NCBI GenBank assembly: GCA_004014935.1
Contig: CP025325.1
Location: 1,426,001-1,490,000, forward strand
Length of the DNA: 64,000 nucleotides
From: Saccharomycopsis malanga
Lineage: Eukaryota; Ascomycota; Saccharomycetes; Ascoideales; Saccharomycopsidaceae
Direction of reading: 5' to 3'
The translations under genes were made by a program, and so were the position numbers. Shown here piece by piece: positions 52,382-62,121 of this stretch. The notes under the pieces were generated by a model, which was not told where the DNA came from, searched no databases, and saw only the letters and a list, made by a program, of their open reading frames with translations. Positions within the stretch are counted from its first letter, which is position 1; each line of letters begins with the position of its first letter.

Positions 52382-52789
52382 GCAGTGTTTGTCTCTCGAT
52401 AAGCTGTGCTGCTTTACTACTTTACGTATCTTTTTATTTTTGTTGAATATTCATCCTTTTTTTAGTCTGTATTTGAACTTAGTATTAGTTAAACTAAAAT
52501 TTGTTTGATTACTTATCTACATCCTTTTCAAGTTTTTACAAGTAAAAAGATAAGCATAAAATCAGGAGTGTATTTGCCGACCTATGAAAAAAAAAGTAAA
52601 AGAAAAATAGTACTTGTTTATATTTCACGGTATACTTTGGCGTATTTCATTTTTTAAACATGACGAGAAAGAGGCTGATTATTCTTCACTATTTGAAACA
52701 TATTGTGGAGAGAAGATTTGAGGTTCTGCCTCGTAAAACATGTTTCAGCCGTGTAGTAATAGGCGACAGGAACTGACAATATGTTTAAG
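52382..52789. other. HYP2 3' region
   Basis: T-rich 3' flank; nothing further recognised up to the repeat copy. Confidence 0.6.
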
Positions 52790-52961
52790 TAAGAATAACT
52801 TAATTTTAGAGCTCACTACATATCATTTTCGTATATACGTGCTGTGTCTAAAGGGACTTGGTAAAACCCAGTGGGGAAAACCCAATCATGTTCCGGTAAT
52901 TATAGGCTGCTCACCGTCTTTTCCGAGAGTACTAGCTGCTGAACTATCCTACCCAACGGCT
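52790..52961 (-). mobile_element. SINE-like retroposon, copy C (most diverged)
   Basis: About 172 bp on the minus strand, starting AGCCGTTGGGTAGGATAGTT, so it shares its exact 5' end with copy B. Both promoter-like boxes are decayed (TAGTTCAGCAG and GAGCTCTAAAA), and the tail is a degenerate AT-rich run rather than clean ATT repeats. Its middle (CATGATTGGGTTTTCCCCAC, then GTTTTACCAAGTCCC) is very close to copy A. I see no clear target-site duplication. It lies between convergent HYP2 and the SAP-domain gene. Confidence 0.7.
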
Positions 52962-53830
52962 GTATCTTTTAGTAGATTAAAAATTTCTATTGCAAAATTA
53001 AGTAGACTCGTTGTGTTTCTATACATACAATGATTCGGTGAATTTTGAGTTGAATAGCGAATCCCAAAGTAGTGTAACCATATTAGAATTAAATATTTTA
53101 CGAAACCGAGTGAAAATCCTATAAACCGTATAGCATTAAAATATATTTTTTGATTGCTTCTATACGCATTATACTACAAGAGTTGCGAAAAACCAACTGA
53201 GATTTCAAAGCCAATCAACTCCTTCAAATAAACAGTCAGATACTGGGGAGTAAGCACTAGGTTTTGGATCCGGAAAGACGTTTAGTTCTCATTGCTAATC
53301 TCTTATAAGTAAATGTTCTAACTTTATGGCTTTATCTTCTGCCTTGAAATGCTAATAAGACTTTAAAATGGTGACAATCACCTCAAGAACTATACCATAA
53401 TACCAGGTTTTGCTATTGTTATTTGAGGCTAATGCTTTCTAAACATATACATGGGCTGATTAGTAATGTAGAATGTTCAAGTAAAAATAAGCAAATGCAT
53501 ACTGTAAAATCTACATTACCATATAAAGAAAAAATATATTTAAAACAAGATAATTGTGAAAGGGAACAAATTTCTGGAGGTAATAGTAAAAGCGTTTCTA
53601 CAAATACAATTGGTAAAATATCGAAAGACAATAATAAAATAGGGGAACAAAAAAGAAATACGAGAATTTAAACAACTTTCAAAACAATATGACAACTTTC
53701 AGGCATATGAACCGAAAAGACTAAAAAAACAAGAGTTCTCAAAAGATTTTTTTTTTTTTTTAATTTTCAACAAATAACCGATAATGGTACAAGAATAGAC
53801 AGCTTTTCCAAAGGAATCAATTTGGATCCA
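52962..53830. other. 3' spacer of the SAP-domain gene
   Basis: AT-rich spacer; an 82-codon Lys/Asn-rich frame at 53423-53671 (+) is not recognisable and looks like composition-driven chance. Confidence 0.5.
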
Positions 53831-55034
53831 TCAAATAGAAGCGTTGGTAGCAACGTAAAAAGAGATGAGCAATCCAATGGAGCTTCCAAAGAATGGAAGA
53901 AGACCTAATGCGTATCTTAGTTTTACGGAGTTACGCAACGCGAAGTCCTTAGCGTAATCGACGAAAGTGAGGCCAATATCGAGACCAGTGGCTCTTGCGG
54001 CGGCAACGGCAGCTTCCTCCTTTACATCCTCTAAATCAACGGTCTTGCCCAAAAAGATAAAGTTTAACAAGAGTCTGGTAACAAAGAAAGTGAATGGATC
54101 GTATTTTAAACCATATCTGTTAAAATTGATGTAATAACTTGCTACGGTTGGTACGATCACGGAAATCGTAAACCAAAAGGCAACCAATTGCAAGAACTCT
54201 GGTCTGAGGAATTCTTTGATTTCGAAAGATGGAAGAGTTTGTATTTTGGCTGGCAAATACTTGACAATAGCAGCGGGAACATTTTGTTTTACAGTCTTGA
54301 TTGGAATAAAATGAGTAACGATGTAAAGATATTCCAAGATAAGTTCAGCATTTGTGATACTAGTTGGCTGACTCAAGGAGTCTCTCAAATAAAGACTTGT
54401 TTCAGCGAGAGAGTCAACGCTTTCAGCAAAGACTTCTTTACCTTTAGACTTAGCAATATCATATTTTTCCACCAAAATGTCTTTATATTTGGCAAAATAA
54501 TTCTCCTTTTTTTCTTCAAAAGATCTTTTGATTTCCACGACAGCATCATCGTCAGAATTACTGTCAGACACCTTTTCATTGTCATCGTCATCATCATCTT
54601 CTTCTTCTTCCTCTTCGTCGTCGTCTTCTTCTTCGTCGCTCTCTTCTCCATCATCGGTAGGTTGTTGAACGACACCCCTAGTAGGTGTAGCAAGGACGCT
54701 CTTAGCAGAAGACAACAAGATAGAAGTTCTTTTAGAAGGAGTAGACTTTACCGGAGAGCTCTTTTTACGATAAACAAAGAATTTGTTGAATTGGGGATTC
54801 ATTTCCAATTCCGGGTTAAGATCAAAATGTGCATTGATTTTGTCCTCAATAACCGCTTTAGTTCCGCCGATATCACTAGAATATTGTTAGTAACGTGAAA
54901 TTTAAAAATTCTCAAAAGGCGTATTTTGAAGGTTTGACCAACCCAACATAAATATGAAAAAAAGACGCGTACCCTAAACCGAGCTGTTTAGACAAGTCTT
55001 GTAGCTCACTCTTTTTCATTTGTTTCAAACTCAT
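53831..55034 (-). CDS. SAP-domain multi-pass membrane protein (one intron)
   Basis: Exons 55034-54973 and 54875-53831 give 368 residues. The 97-nt intron has donor GTACGC (non-canonical at base 5), branch TACTAAC and acceptor TCTAG; the join is in phase 2. The new N-terminus, MSLKQMKKSELQDLSKQLGL then DIGGTKAVIEDKI, is a SAP-type helix-extension-helix (residues 1-35) that usually binds DNA or chromatin. Next come a Ser/Thr-Pro region with SPVK, TPSK and TPTR sites and a long D/E run, then three hydrophobic segments in the C-terminal third. A SAP head plus membrane helices suggests an inner-nuclear-membrane tether, like Heh/Src1-class proteins, but it is not a clear orthologue of those. Confidence 0.78.
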
Positions 55035-55872
55035 TTTTCGATGATAATCAATCTATATTCAAGCGCAATTGTATTAATATTCAATGTTGCAAACAAGACG
55101 TTGTTTTGATATAAGTAATAAAACGCGACGGGTTGTTTATAATATTTTATGCCCTGCGTCCGTACTTCAAAAACGGACGTCTGTAAAAAATAAATAAAAA
55201 AATAAGAAAAACGAAAAGTAAAAAAGCAAATAAACAGGAATACCGAAAACAGAACAATGTTTAACGACGGTCCACTGAGCAATCTAGCAAGCAATTGGCA
55301 AAACACAACTTTGAATTGTAAATGCACAAATTATAGGTAGAAAAAAAAAACAAAAACAAAATAACAGAAAGATATCTATACTATTAAATTCTCTGACAGG
55401 CCGTTGTTTGCAGGAAAAATGCACAGTAATTATAAGCAAATGTGGTTACTCGGACCTCTTTTGCGAGGAAAATTCAAAACAACAACAGCAATCTAAACGT
55501 AAATAAACATCATGTGATGTAACGTTTTCGGAAACTTGTAAATAACGTGTGTTTCATGCATTCTAGCGCATACTAACGCATTACATTGCGTAAACCAATC
55601 TTCAACATGAATAATGAACATGCAAAAATATCAATTGTTGATTGTATGAAAATATGGCAGGAGACTGATATAAAACGGTGAAAATGGAATGTTATAGTAT
55701 AAAAATGATTGGCGATAAATCAATAGGAGTATTGTAGTGAAAAAAAAAATAAATAAATAAAAATAAAACAAAAGATGGGGAAATATGGTGGGGCATTAAA
55801 ACTAACTGTAAAGCTCATGAAGAGATACGTATCAAGGAGAAAGAAAAAAGAAACATTGGCATAAATTTAAAA
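55035..55872. other. spacer upstream of the SAP-domain gene
   Basis: An 838-bp AT-rich spacer between the SAP-domain gene start and the SPT21 stop, both minus-strand genes. It contains GCATTC/GCATAC/GCATTA variants near 55558-55585. A 98-codon frame at 55031-55327 (-) overlaps the SAP exon out of frame and is not supported. Confidence 0.5.
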
Positions 55873-57669
55873 TCAATCATAAACAGCAAAAGGAGAGGAA
55901 ACTAATGTCATAACCTTACGATCGTTGGATATTGACTTTCTTTCCATTTCATCGTCATCATCATTGAATAACGAGGTGGCTGGTTCGTCGTCGTCGTCGT
56001 CGTCTTCTTCTTCGTCTTCTTCTTCATTGTCACCTTGTTTGGTCCCTTGTTTCTGTTTTTTTGAGCTATGATCTTCATTTTCTTTGTCAGATAGCGTCTC
56101 AAAGATTGGAGTCAAAGCATCCGAATCTTTAGGAGTGTCACTGTCTTCTGGAGTAGAGGTTGTCTCTTCTACAGGTGCTATCAGGCTGTTGATAACAAGG
56201 CTTGGAAGTTGTCTCTCTGTTAGTTTATCGGATCCATTAATAATCCTATTGTTAGCGTTGTTTGGCTTGTTGTCTCTATTTTCGCCATGAAAATTATTGA
56301 GGCCCACGTCGCCAACACTTGCGCACTTCTTGTGACCACCTAGCAAGTCATGGGTATGGACGTTGGCAAGAAAGTTGTCAACATTGAAGTTTAACAATTC
56401 ATCGAGCTCCTTATTAACCTGTAATGTATCGATCAGGTGCTTCCCCTTGGTGTCACCATGATTATGAGTATAGTCTTCAGGTAGAGTATTATCTGAAGTT
56501 GGTGCTGAGGTAGAGATGTTACCAGGATTAGACATCATAGAGACTTCGGAGAGTTCAGAAAGAATTTCCGGTGGAATGTTCTCCTTATTAGCATTGAGGT
56601 CCTCTTTTATAATCCAATAATTCTGCCCTTTCTTTGTTGTTGATTGCTGTTGCTGTTTAGGCTTATTACTGGCGTTGTAGCTTTGTGAGCTCAACGCATT
56701 GTTTCCTGAGTTGACATTTCTTTGAGGGGTGGTATTTATCGTGTTCAACAACAAGGATTGGTCCAAATACTGCTGATCAGCAAGACTATGGAAAGTCGAA
56801 AAGCTTTGAGTTAAAGGCGAAGGTCTCTTAGATGCTTTGATAGGTTCATCTTGATCCACTGAATAACTGTGTTTTCTCTTGGATGGTAGGTTGTTACCAT
56901 AGTTGAAACTAAGCATTTGGTTAGATAGAAGCTGATCTTTTGTGAGATTGGTATTAGGAGGTAAAAACTCGAGCGACGAAGGCCGAACTGGCAATGACAA
57001 AGTACGCGTTGCTTTTGGGGCTGGCCCAGGATTTGTAATCCTTTTGCTGGAGGTTTTTATTTTAGAAGGTTTTATAATTTTCCGGTTAGGAATTGGGTTC
57101 TTGGTAGTGCTGTTGGCACTATTGGACGACTTTGAAAACTTTATCAGTGAGCTCATTGATTTGTTCTTGGGTCTATCAATTCTTTTAAAATTGAGTTTGA
57201 CCGACAATGTGTATTTAGACTTGTTATTGCTATAAGCCAACAAATTCATCATGTTAGCTTCTACTTTCCCTGGTATCAATATATCTTTTTGTTTCTGTTG
57301 CGAGTTATTGTTTTGTCCATTGGCACCACTACTAGTCTCGTCATCGGAAGAGTCGGTATAGTCGTTAATTATCAACTTGGATAATAAGCCATAACCAACT
57401 AAAGGGGTATCAATTTCACTGTAGTCACATACATAGATGTTATAATCGTATTTGTTAGCTAAGCTGGAAAGTATTTCGGGGCTGGACTTTAGCACTGATT
57501 GTATACACGCCCTAAGCTTTACTACACCTATAAGACGCGTTTCATTGTTGTAAAGCTCCATCTCGCCGAATTTGACCTTTAATGAGGAGTTTGACTTAGA
57601 TAGAAAGACCTGCTCACTGTCAAAACTATAAGTGACCTTGAGGCCCATCATGGACGTTTTCGTCGACAT
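55873..57669 (-). CDS. SPT21: histone-gene regulator Spt21 (Ams2/Spt21 N-terminal domain)
   Basis: A 598-residue protein. The N-terminal 110 residues match the Ams2/Spt21 domain: MGLKVTYSFDSEQVFLSKS, then ELYNNETRLIGVVKLRACIQSVLKSSPE, then YNIYVCDYSEIDTPLVGYGLLSKLI. The rest is Asn/Ser-rich and disordered, with basic patches (KRKHSYS, KIKTSSKR) and a strongly acidic C-terminal run (about 560-580). Spt21 works with the acetyltransferase Spt10 to activate histone genes in S phase and also supports silencing. Four ACGCGT boxes lie 335-565 bp upstream, in line with G1/S expression. The gene name rests on the N-terminal domain, since the remainder is not conserved enough to judge by eye. Confidence 0.75.
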   Translation of the reverse strand: MSTKTSMMGLKVTYSFDSEQVFLSKSNSSLKVKFGEMELYNNETRLIGVVKLRACIQSVLKSSPEILSSLANKYDYNIYVCDYSEIDTPLVGYGLLSKLIINDYTDSSDDETSSGANGQNNNSQQKQKDILIPGKVEANMMNLLAYSNNKSKYTLSVKLNFKRIDRPKNKSMSSLIKFSKSSNSANSTTKNPIPNRKIIKPSKIKTSSKRITNPGPAPKATRTLSLPVRPSSLEFLPPNTNLTKDQLLSNQMLSFNYGNNLPSKRKHSYSVDQDEPIKASKRPSPLTQSFSTFHSLADQQYLDQSLLLNTINTTPQRNVNSGNNALSSQSYNASNKPKQQQQSTTKKGQNYWIIKEDLNANKENIPPEILSELSEVSMMSNPGNISTSAPTSDNTLPEDYTHNHGDTKGKHLIDTLQVNKELDELLNFNVDNFLANVHTHDLLGGHKKCASVGDVGLNNFHGENRDNKPNNANNRIINGSDKLTERQLPSLVINSLIAPVEETTSTPEDSDTPKDSDALTPIFETLSDKENEDHSSKKQKQGTKQGDNEEEDEEEDDDDDDEPATSLFNDDDDEMERKSISNDRKVMTLVSSPFAVYD

Positions 57670-59179
57670 GGTATGCTAATACGTAGAAAATAATGTATTT
57701 CACGAGCGAGACCTTTCCACTGTAAGGGCCTTTAAACAACCAACACCAACAATTGCTCGTCAATGAAGAGATAGGTCAAAATGGAAGGACAAGTCAAATT
57801 GAAAGACACTATAGTGGAACGCGAGGTATATATATGGCCAACAGAAAAAACGGTCTCCCAGTCGCGTCAGTTTTTATCATTACACCATTTATGCAAACCT
57901 TAAAAAAAATAAAATAAAACTATATAAATAGCCACACGAGATATATAGTGGATTTTGGTATGTCGCGTTTATTATGCGCGTCTCCAACGGTCTGATGAGT
58001 AATACGCGTCATACATACGGGTGAAATATTACGTAATATGGTTTATTAAAATGACGCGTACCAAGGCTTCCTCTGACTTGATTGAGCCAGTAAAGCAATG
58101 AAACTATTTATGCTTGTTGAATGTATGTCTGGATCGGTATTAAAAATGTAAGTTTTGAGGCGTAGCAAAGTTTTACAGCGAACAATAACGCGTCGCTTGC
58201 TCAAATGGTGTGGCAAAACGTTATAATACGCGTTTCAATACACGGTTATCTCTTACATTGAAACTTTTGCTGACCATGGATAATGTGCTTGTTGAATTGC
58301 ATTCAGGTGCTGCAACAAAGCCAATTTATCAGTATGTTTTAGGCTTATATAAGTATCTGGAGTTTGACATCGGTAATTAGTTAAAGCTCAGCTTGACTAT
58401 TTCACTTGATTTTCCTGTAAAACGTAGTTGCTTGTCTTCCTTTTCAGTATGAATGAGTTTACGGTTATTTCAAAAGCAACTTCTAGAACGCACGACAAAT
58501 ATCTTCTTTATCGTTGTGCGGAATAATTTCTTTGCTGAAAAGAGAGTTTATAATTCAATTTGATACACCCATATCAGTTGAATTATAGAGATAGAATCAA
58601 TAAAATATGAATTTCACTGAGTAGATTAATCTTACTGGCCTCTACTCCATTATTTCGCCGTGATACCAATGTTCTGTTTTAACAGTTGTAGAGATCTGCA
58701 GGTTGATGCAAATCCTCAACATGAGACGCATGTTACTTGAACAAGGGCTTATAAGGCTATTAACATGATAGGTCATCATAACAACTGTAAACTTTGCAAG
58801 CCGGCTAATTTTAGTGTAATTTTGAATAGACATAAGCTCATGTGGCTCTCTAGGTAATTCTTTCACGACCAAAAAAAAATCGTCAATGGTTAAACTATAC
58901 ACAACACACTGTCCCAGAAACTTCTCTTCCTATCGGACAAAGCGGATTAACAACTTCCGAATTGCTATTTCAAAGAGAAAAAAGCTTTTATACTGCAAAC
59001 ATCAGATTTGTTGGTGGTAACCACTTTGGACTGTTTTACAAGATTTGAACTGTATATAGAGACACATCACTGATTTATCATTAGGAGGCTTTTCTTTACA
59101 TACCAACAAAAATAGATTAACAATGGTCAATGATTAAGTGTACTTTTAAATTGAAAAAGAAAAAGCGAAAAAAAATAAA
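57670..59179. other. SPT21 upstream region and beyond
   Basis: Gene-less 1.5 kb between SPT21 and the tRNA. It holds the ACGCGT cluster listed separately. An 86-codon frame at 58642-58902 (-) is not recognisable. Confidence 0.5.
58004..58233. promoter_or_regulatory. cluster of four MluI cell-cycle boxes upstream of SPT21
   Basis: ACGCGT occurs at 58004-58009, 58054-58059, 58188-58193 and 58228-58233, 335 to 565 bp before the SPT21 start. GCGCG and TCGCG variants lie nearby at 57963-57982. MBF (Mbp1-Swi6) binds ACGCGT in G1/S genes. Four perfect boxes in 230 bp of AT-rich DNA is far above chance. Confidence 0.75.
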
Positions 59180-59252
59180 TGCCCTCACTCAGATTCGAAC
59201 TGAGGATCGCTACATTACTAGTGTAGCGCCTTACCAACTTGGCCATAAGGGC
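59180..59252 (-). tRNA. tRNA-Thr (anticodon AGU)
   Basis: A 73-base intronless tRNA on the minus strand. It starts GCCCTTATGGCCAAGTTGG, and its acceptor stem (GCCCTTA with TGAGGGC, including one G-T pair) is followed by discriminator A. The anticodon arm CTACA-CTAGTAA-TGTAG carries AGT, read as IGU in the mature tRNA, for Thr codons ACU/ACC. The T arm is CTCAG-TTCGAAT-CTGAG. A-box (TGGCCAAGTTGG) and B-box (AGTTCGAATCT) are intact, and the upstream side on this strand is AT-rich. It closely resembles S. cerevisiae tRNA-Thr(AGU). A T-run (TTTATTTTTTTTC) after its 3' end suits Pol III termination. Confidence 0.97.
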
Positions 59253-60459
59253 TAATTTTTTCTGCTGAAACGAAAAATGTCTTGAATGAGATCCTCTGTA
59301 GCATAGGTGATTTTCATTTATGAATATTGAAAGAACTTCCATTGAAACCGGATTTCATAACAGGGTAAAAAACACTTCTGTCAACTGCAGAAACAAATAC
59401 TATTTTCTAGTATCATGAGACTCACTTATAATAGGACTATGCAGTTAATGCTAATTCATCCCGATGCTCTTTGAACAGTAAAACACAAACATTTCAACCA
59501 TTGGTTCGGTCTTGTAGTCCTAGCTATTATAAGCTGCTCTTTATATAACGATGAGCTTTGCTTCTTATAAAACTAATCATGTTTGAGGTGAAATTTTCTT
59601 TTAAACTGTAAAAAAACTGCTGTCGTTTTGTTATTTACAATCGGAAGCTAAAACATAAGTGTGTGTAATTGTCTAAAAGAAAACTATGGAAAGTTTAGTG
59701 CTTGTCTCGTAACCCATCAGGGGCTAAAGAAGATGACTATGAAGATTTGTCATTATTTGAACGAAGCATATTAAATTTTGTTCTATTGGGTTTTGACCAA
59801 TTCAACAAATAACTTATTCCTAATCAAAATGATGAAAAGCTAATCTAAACCAAAAGTAAAACCAAATCTTACCAGCCTTCATAAATCAACAGCAGAAAGG
59901 TTTCGAAAAACTATTTGAATACTGAGATTCAAATTCTTGATTCAAAGTTGAAATCGTAAGACGGAAAAAAAGTTTGATGATGTTCTACTGTGAGTTGAGT
60001 TACAAGAATATGATCCAAAGCGCTTGGGTCATTTCTTATTCATTGTAACTAAAATGCTGTTTAATATTATATTAAAAAGCAGTTTTCACATTGTTATGTA
60101 TCTTTAATTTGCAGACACTGAAAAGGAGTATAGTTTTTTCTCTTGGGAATTTGTTAAAAGGAATATCACCAACGAGAACAAATCAGTGCTAGTACTCGGA
60201 AATGATCACTTTTACAGCTGCTGCCTTGAAAACTTAAACATTATTTGAATGTTGGATCTCGTTGCATGTATCTATTAATGTATTTAGTCTAATTCTTATG
60301 TTATAGAAGTCTGACAAACAGATTATTTTACCCATATACGTCATCTACTCTTCAATACCCAAAAATCCGAGAAAAAAGCAGCTCTATTAGCTTGACCGGA
60401 GTTGTACCAATACTGCATTAACATTAAGAAACTTACACTATGAACTGAGTCAAACATTA
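59253..60459. other. gene-less stretch after the tRNA
   Basis: AT-rich 1.2 kb without a credible frame, RNA gene or long terminal repeat that I can recognise. Confidence 0.5.
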
Positions 60460-60471
60460 TGCTACTTCCAT

Positions 60472-60528
60472 AATAATAATAATCTTATATTTCAAGCCCA
60501 GTACATATCAGTTCCGTATGTACGCGCT
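60472..60528 (-). mobile_element. SINE-like retroposon, copy D (5'-truncated, perfect target duplication)
   Basis: 57 bp matching only the 3' end of the family on the minus strand: GCGCGTACATACGGAACTGA, then GGGCTTGAAATATAAG and an ATT tail (60472-60483). It is flanked by a perfect 12-bp duplication, TGCTACTTCCAT, at 60460-60471 and 60529-60540. Truncation from the 5' side, a simple-repeat 3' tail and a target duplication are the marks of target-primed reverse transcription. The intact duplication indicates this is the youngest insertion of the four. Confidence 0.85.
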
Positions 60529-60540
60529 TGCTACTTCCAT

Positions 60541-61847
60541 TGTTTAATTAATAATTACATCTACTATGCCTTGAGTACTTGAAAAAAATATCAGCAGGTG
60601 CGCCTATATATATTGAACATAATTGGCAAAAGGATAATATTTGCACATAACGATACGTAAGTGATGGCATCAGAGATAATAATCATCAAGAAGATTACTA
60701 TGAAATCCCTAAACTGCTGACTATCGCCTCGGCAAACCCGTCCACCATAGGCGTGGTCCGCCGAAACTCACCTGATGCGAACTATCAATCCCATTTTCAG
60801 GGGTGATGACGTAGTCGGAGGGGGTTGGCCGGGGAAGCATAGTGGTATCGGGAGATGCACGGCCCCTGATTCGCTGGTTGAGACTTTTCCGAATTGGGCG
60901 TGGCAACCGCTCAAATTAGTGCTGATAATCCTCGTACGGAGACATAGACAACAATCAATGGAGAAAAATTTCAGAAAAATAAGAAACAAGGACACTTAGG
61001 GCGGAAATCTATGGTACAACACAGGAGATTCTTCGGAGAAAAGCCAGTCTAGTACATTGTGGTAATAATATGTGTAGCCACTGATACAGCAGTGAGGTTT
61101 ACACTACATGTAGCATAAAGTGTTTTTATCAACAGGTTTCCTTTGTTATCATTGAAATTCAACTTTAAAGAATCATTTTAATATGTAATGCGCCATTATC
61201 GAGGAAGGAGACCTGTTTTGTGTGTTTAGCCAATTAATTTCGGGTCTACAAATGGTGCATCTCGGCCAAAAAGGTCCGACAGACTAATTGAAATCCTCTT
61301 TGGAACCTACAGTAAAAATCTCCTAGTATGCGCACTACATCGGGTCAATAGGGGAAAAAAAAGAAGCCTAAATATCTCACATATAACCTCTAGAAACCAT
61401 AGCTTCCGGCAATCTTTAAACACACCTCTTTTCGTATCTTGAACTTGTCTATTGTGGTCTAATTGAGTAATTGAATTGCCCCAGAAAGGCCCTAAAAGAG
61501 AAGACTGTTTTGTTTGGTCATAAAATTAATTCACTCATGCAGCATGCTTGAAAACGCATGTATAATATTGACACACGCAGAGATATTACAGATACACACA
61601 TAGACAGACATCTTATTGCATTTCCGTGCGTCGTGGTGCGCGGTGGACCAGCCGGAAAGAGCGAAAAGCAAAAACTCAGTACCTCTCGCCAGTATATAAA
61701 CAATAATTGTTGCCGGTTTTCTGCTGATATTTTTTGCTTTCGTGAAATTTCTTTTGCTTTTTCTTTCTTCTCTCTTGTTTTGTTCAAACCAACAACTGTC
61801 TTCATCTTTGTTAGTTTGTCTGTTCAGTACTTATCAAATAATTCGCA
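60541..61847. other. PMP1 upstream region
   Basis: 1.3 kb without a supported gene. It contains a GC-rich island (60715-60945) and a second GC-richer patch (61622-61665, GTGCGTCGTGGTGCGCGGTG) near the PMP1 start, which may be promoter DNA. Confidence 0.5.
60715..60945. other. GC-rich island of unknown role
   Basis: A roughly 230-bp island whose base composition stands out from the AT-rich surroundings. It contains several CGG/CCG triplets (CCTCGGCAAACCCG, CCGCCGAAAC, GTCGGAGGGGGTTGGCCGGG, GTACGGAG). Frames of about 60-75 codons cross it on both strands but match nothing. It could be an upstream activating region, a structured RNA or a short transferred piece. Confidence 0.4.
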
Positions 61848-62121
61848 ATGTTCCCAGCTGGTGTTATCTTAGTTTTCTGCATCCTTTTCGTCATTGGTAT
61901 GTTCTACAATGGGCTTGAAATTTGAATATTTGGTATTATTGGTGGCTTGTGGGAGCTGGTTTTATAATTAGTTTCATTTTAGCTTCAAAAAACACAGTCA
62001 TATCAAAATATCATAATTCATGAATTTTTCAATATACTAACAGTATATAGGTTGTATTATTGTCGCCATTGCCGCCAGTAAGGCTATCAAGAAGAGAAAG
62101 GCTGCTTTGCAAAACTTCTAA
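61848..62121 (+). CDS. PMP1: plasma-membrane H+-ATPase proteolipid Pmp1 (one intron)
   Basis: Exons 61848-61896 and 62051-62121 encode only 39 residues: MFPAGVILVFCILFVIGCII, then VAIAASKAIKKRKAALQNF. The 154-nt intron has GTATGT, TACTAAC and TATAG and interrupts a Gly codon inside the membrane helix. S. cerevisiae Pmp1/Pmp2 (about 40 residues) share the PxGVILVF start, one membrane helix, a basic cytosolic tail and a final Gln-x-Phe. They are proteolipids bound to the proton pump Pma1 and to phosphatidylserine. Codon use is strongly biased, as expected for an abundant membrane subunit. The gene is far below usual length cut-offs and split, so annotation pipelines could miss it. Confidence 0.88.

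Noticed and set aside
55031-55327. 98-codon frame opposite/upstream of the SAP-domain exon
   Set aside because: Phe-rich, out of frame with the SAP exon, and without similarity.
59253-59460. Search for a solo terminal repeat beside the tRNA
   Set aside because: No TG...CA-bounded repeat or duplicated flank could be identified near the tRNA gene.
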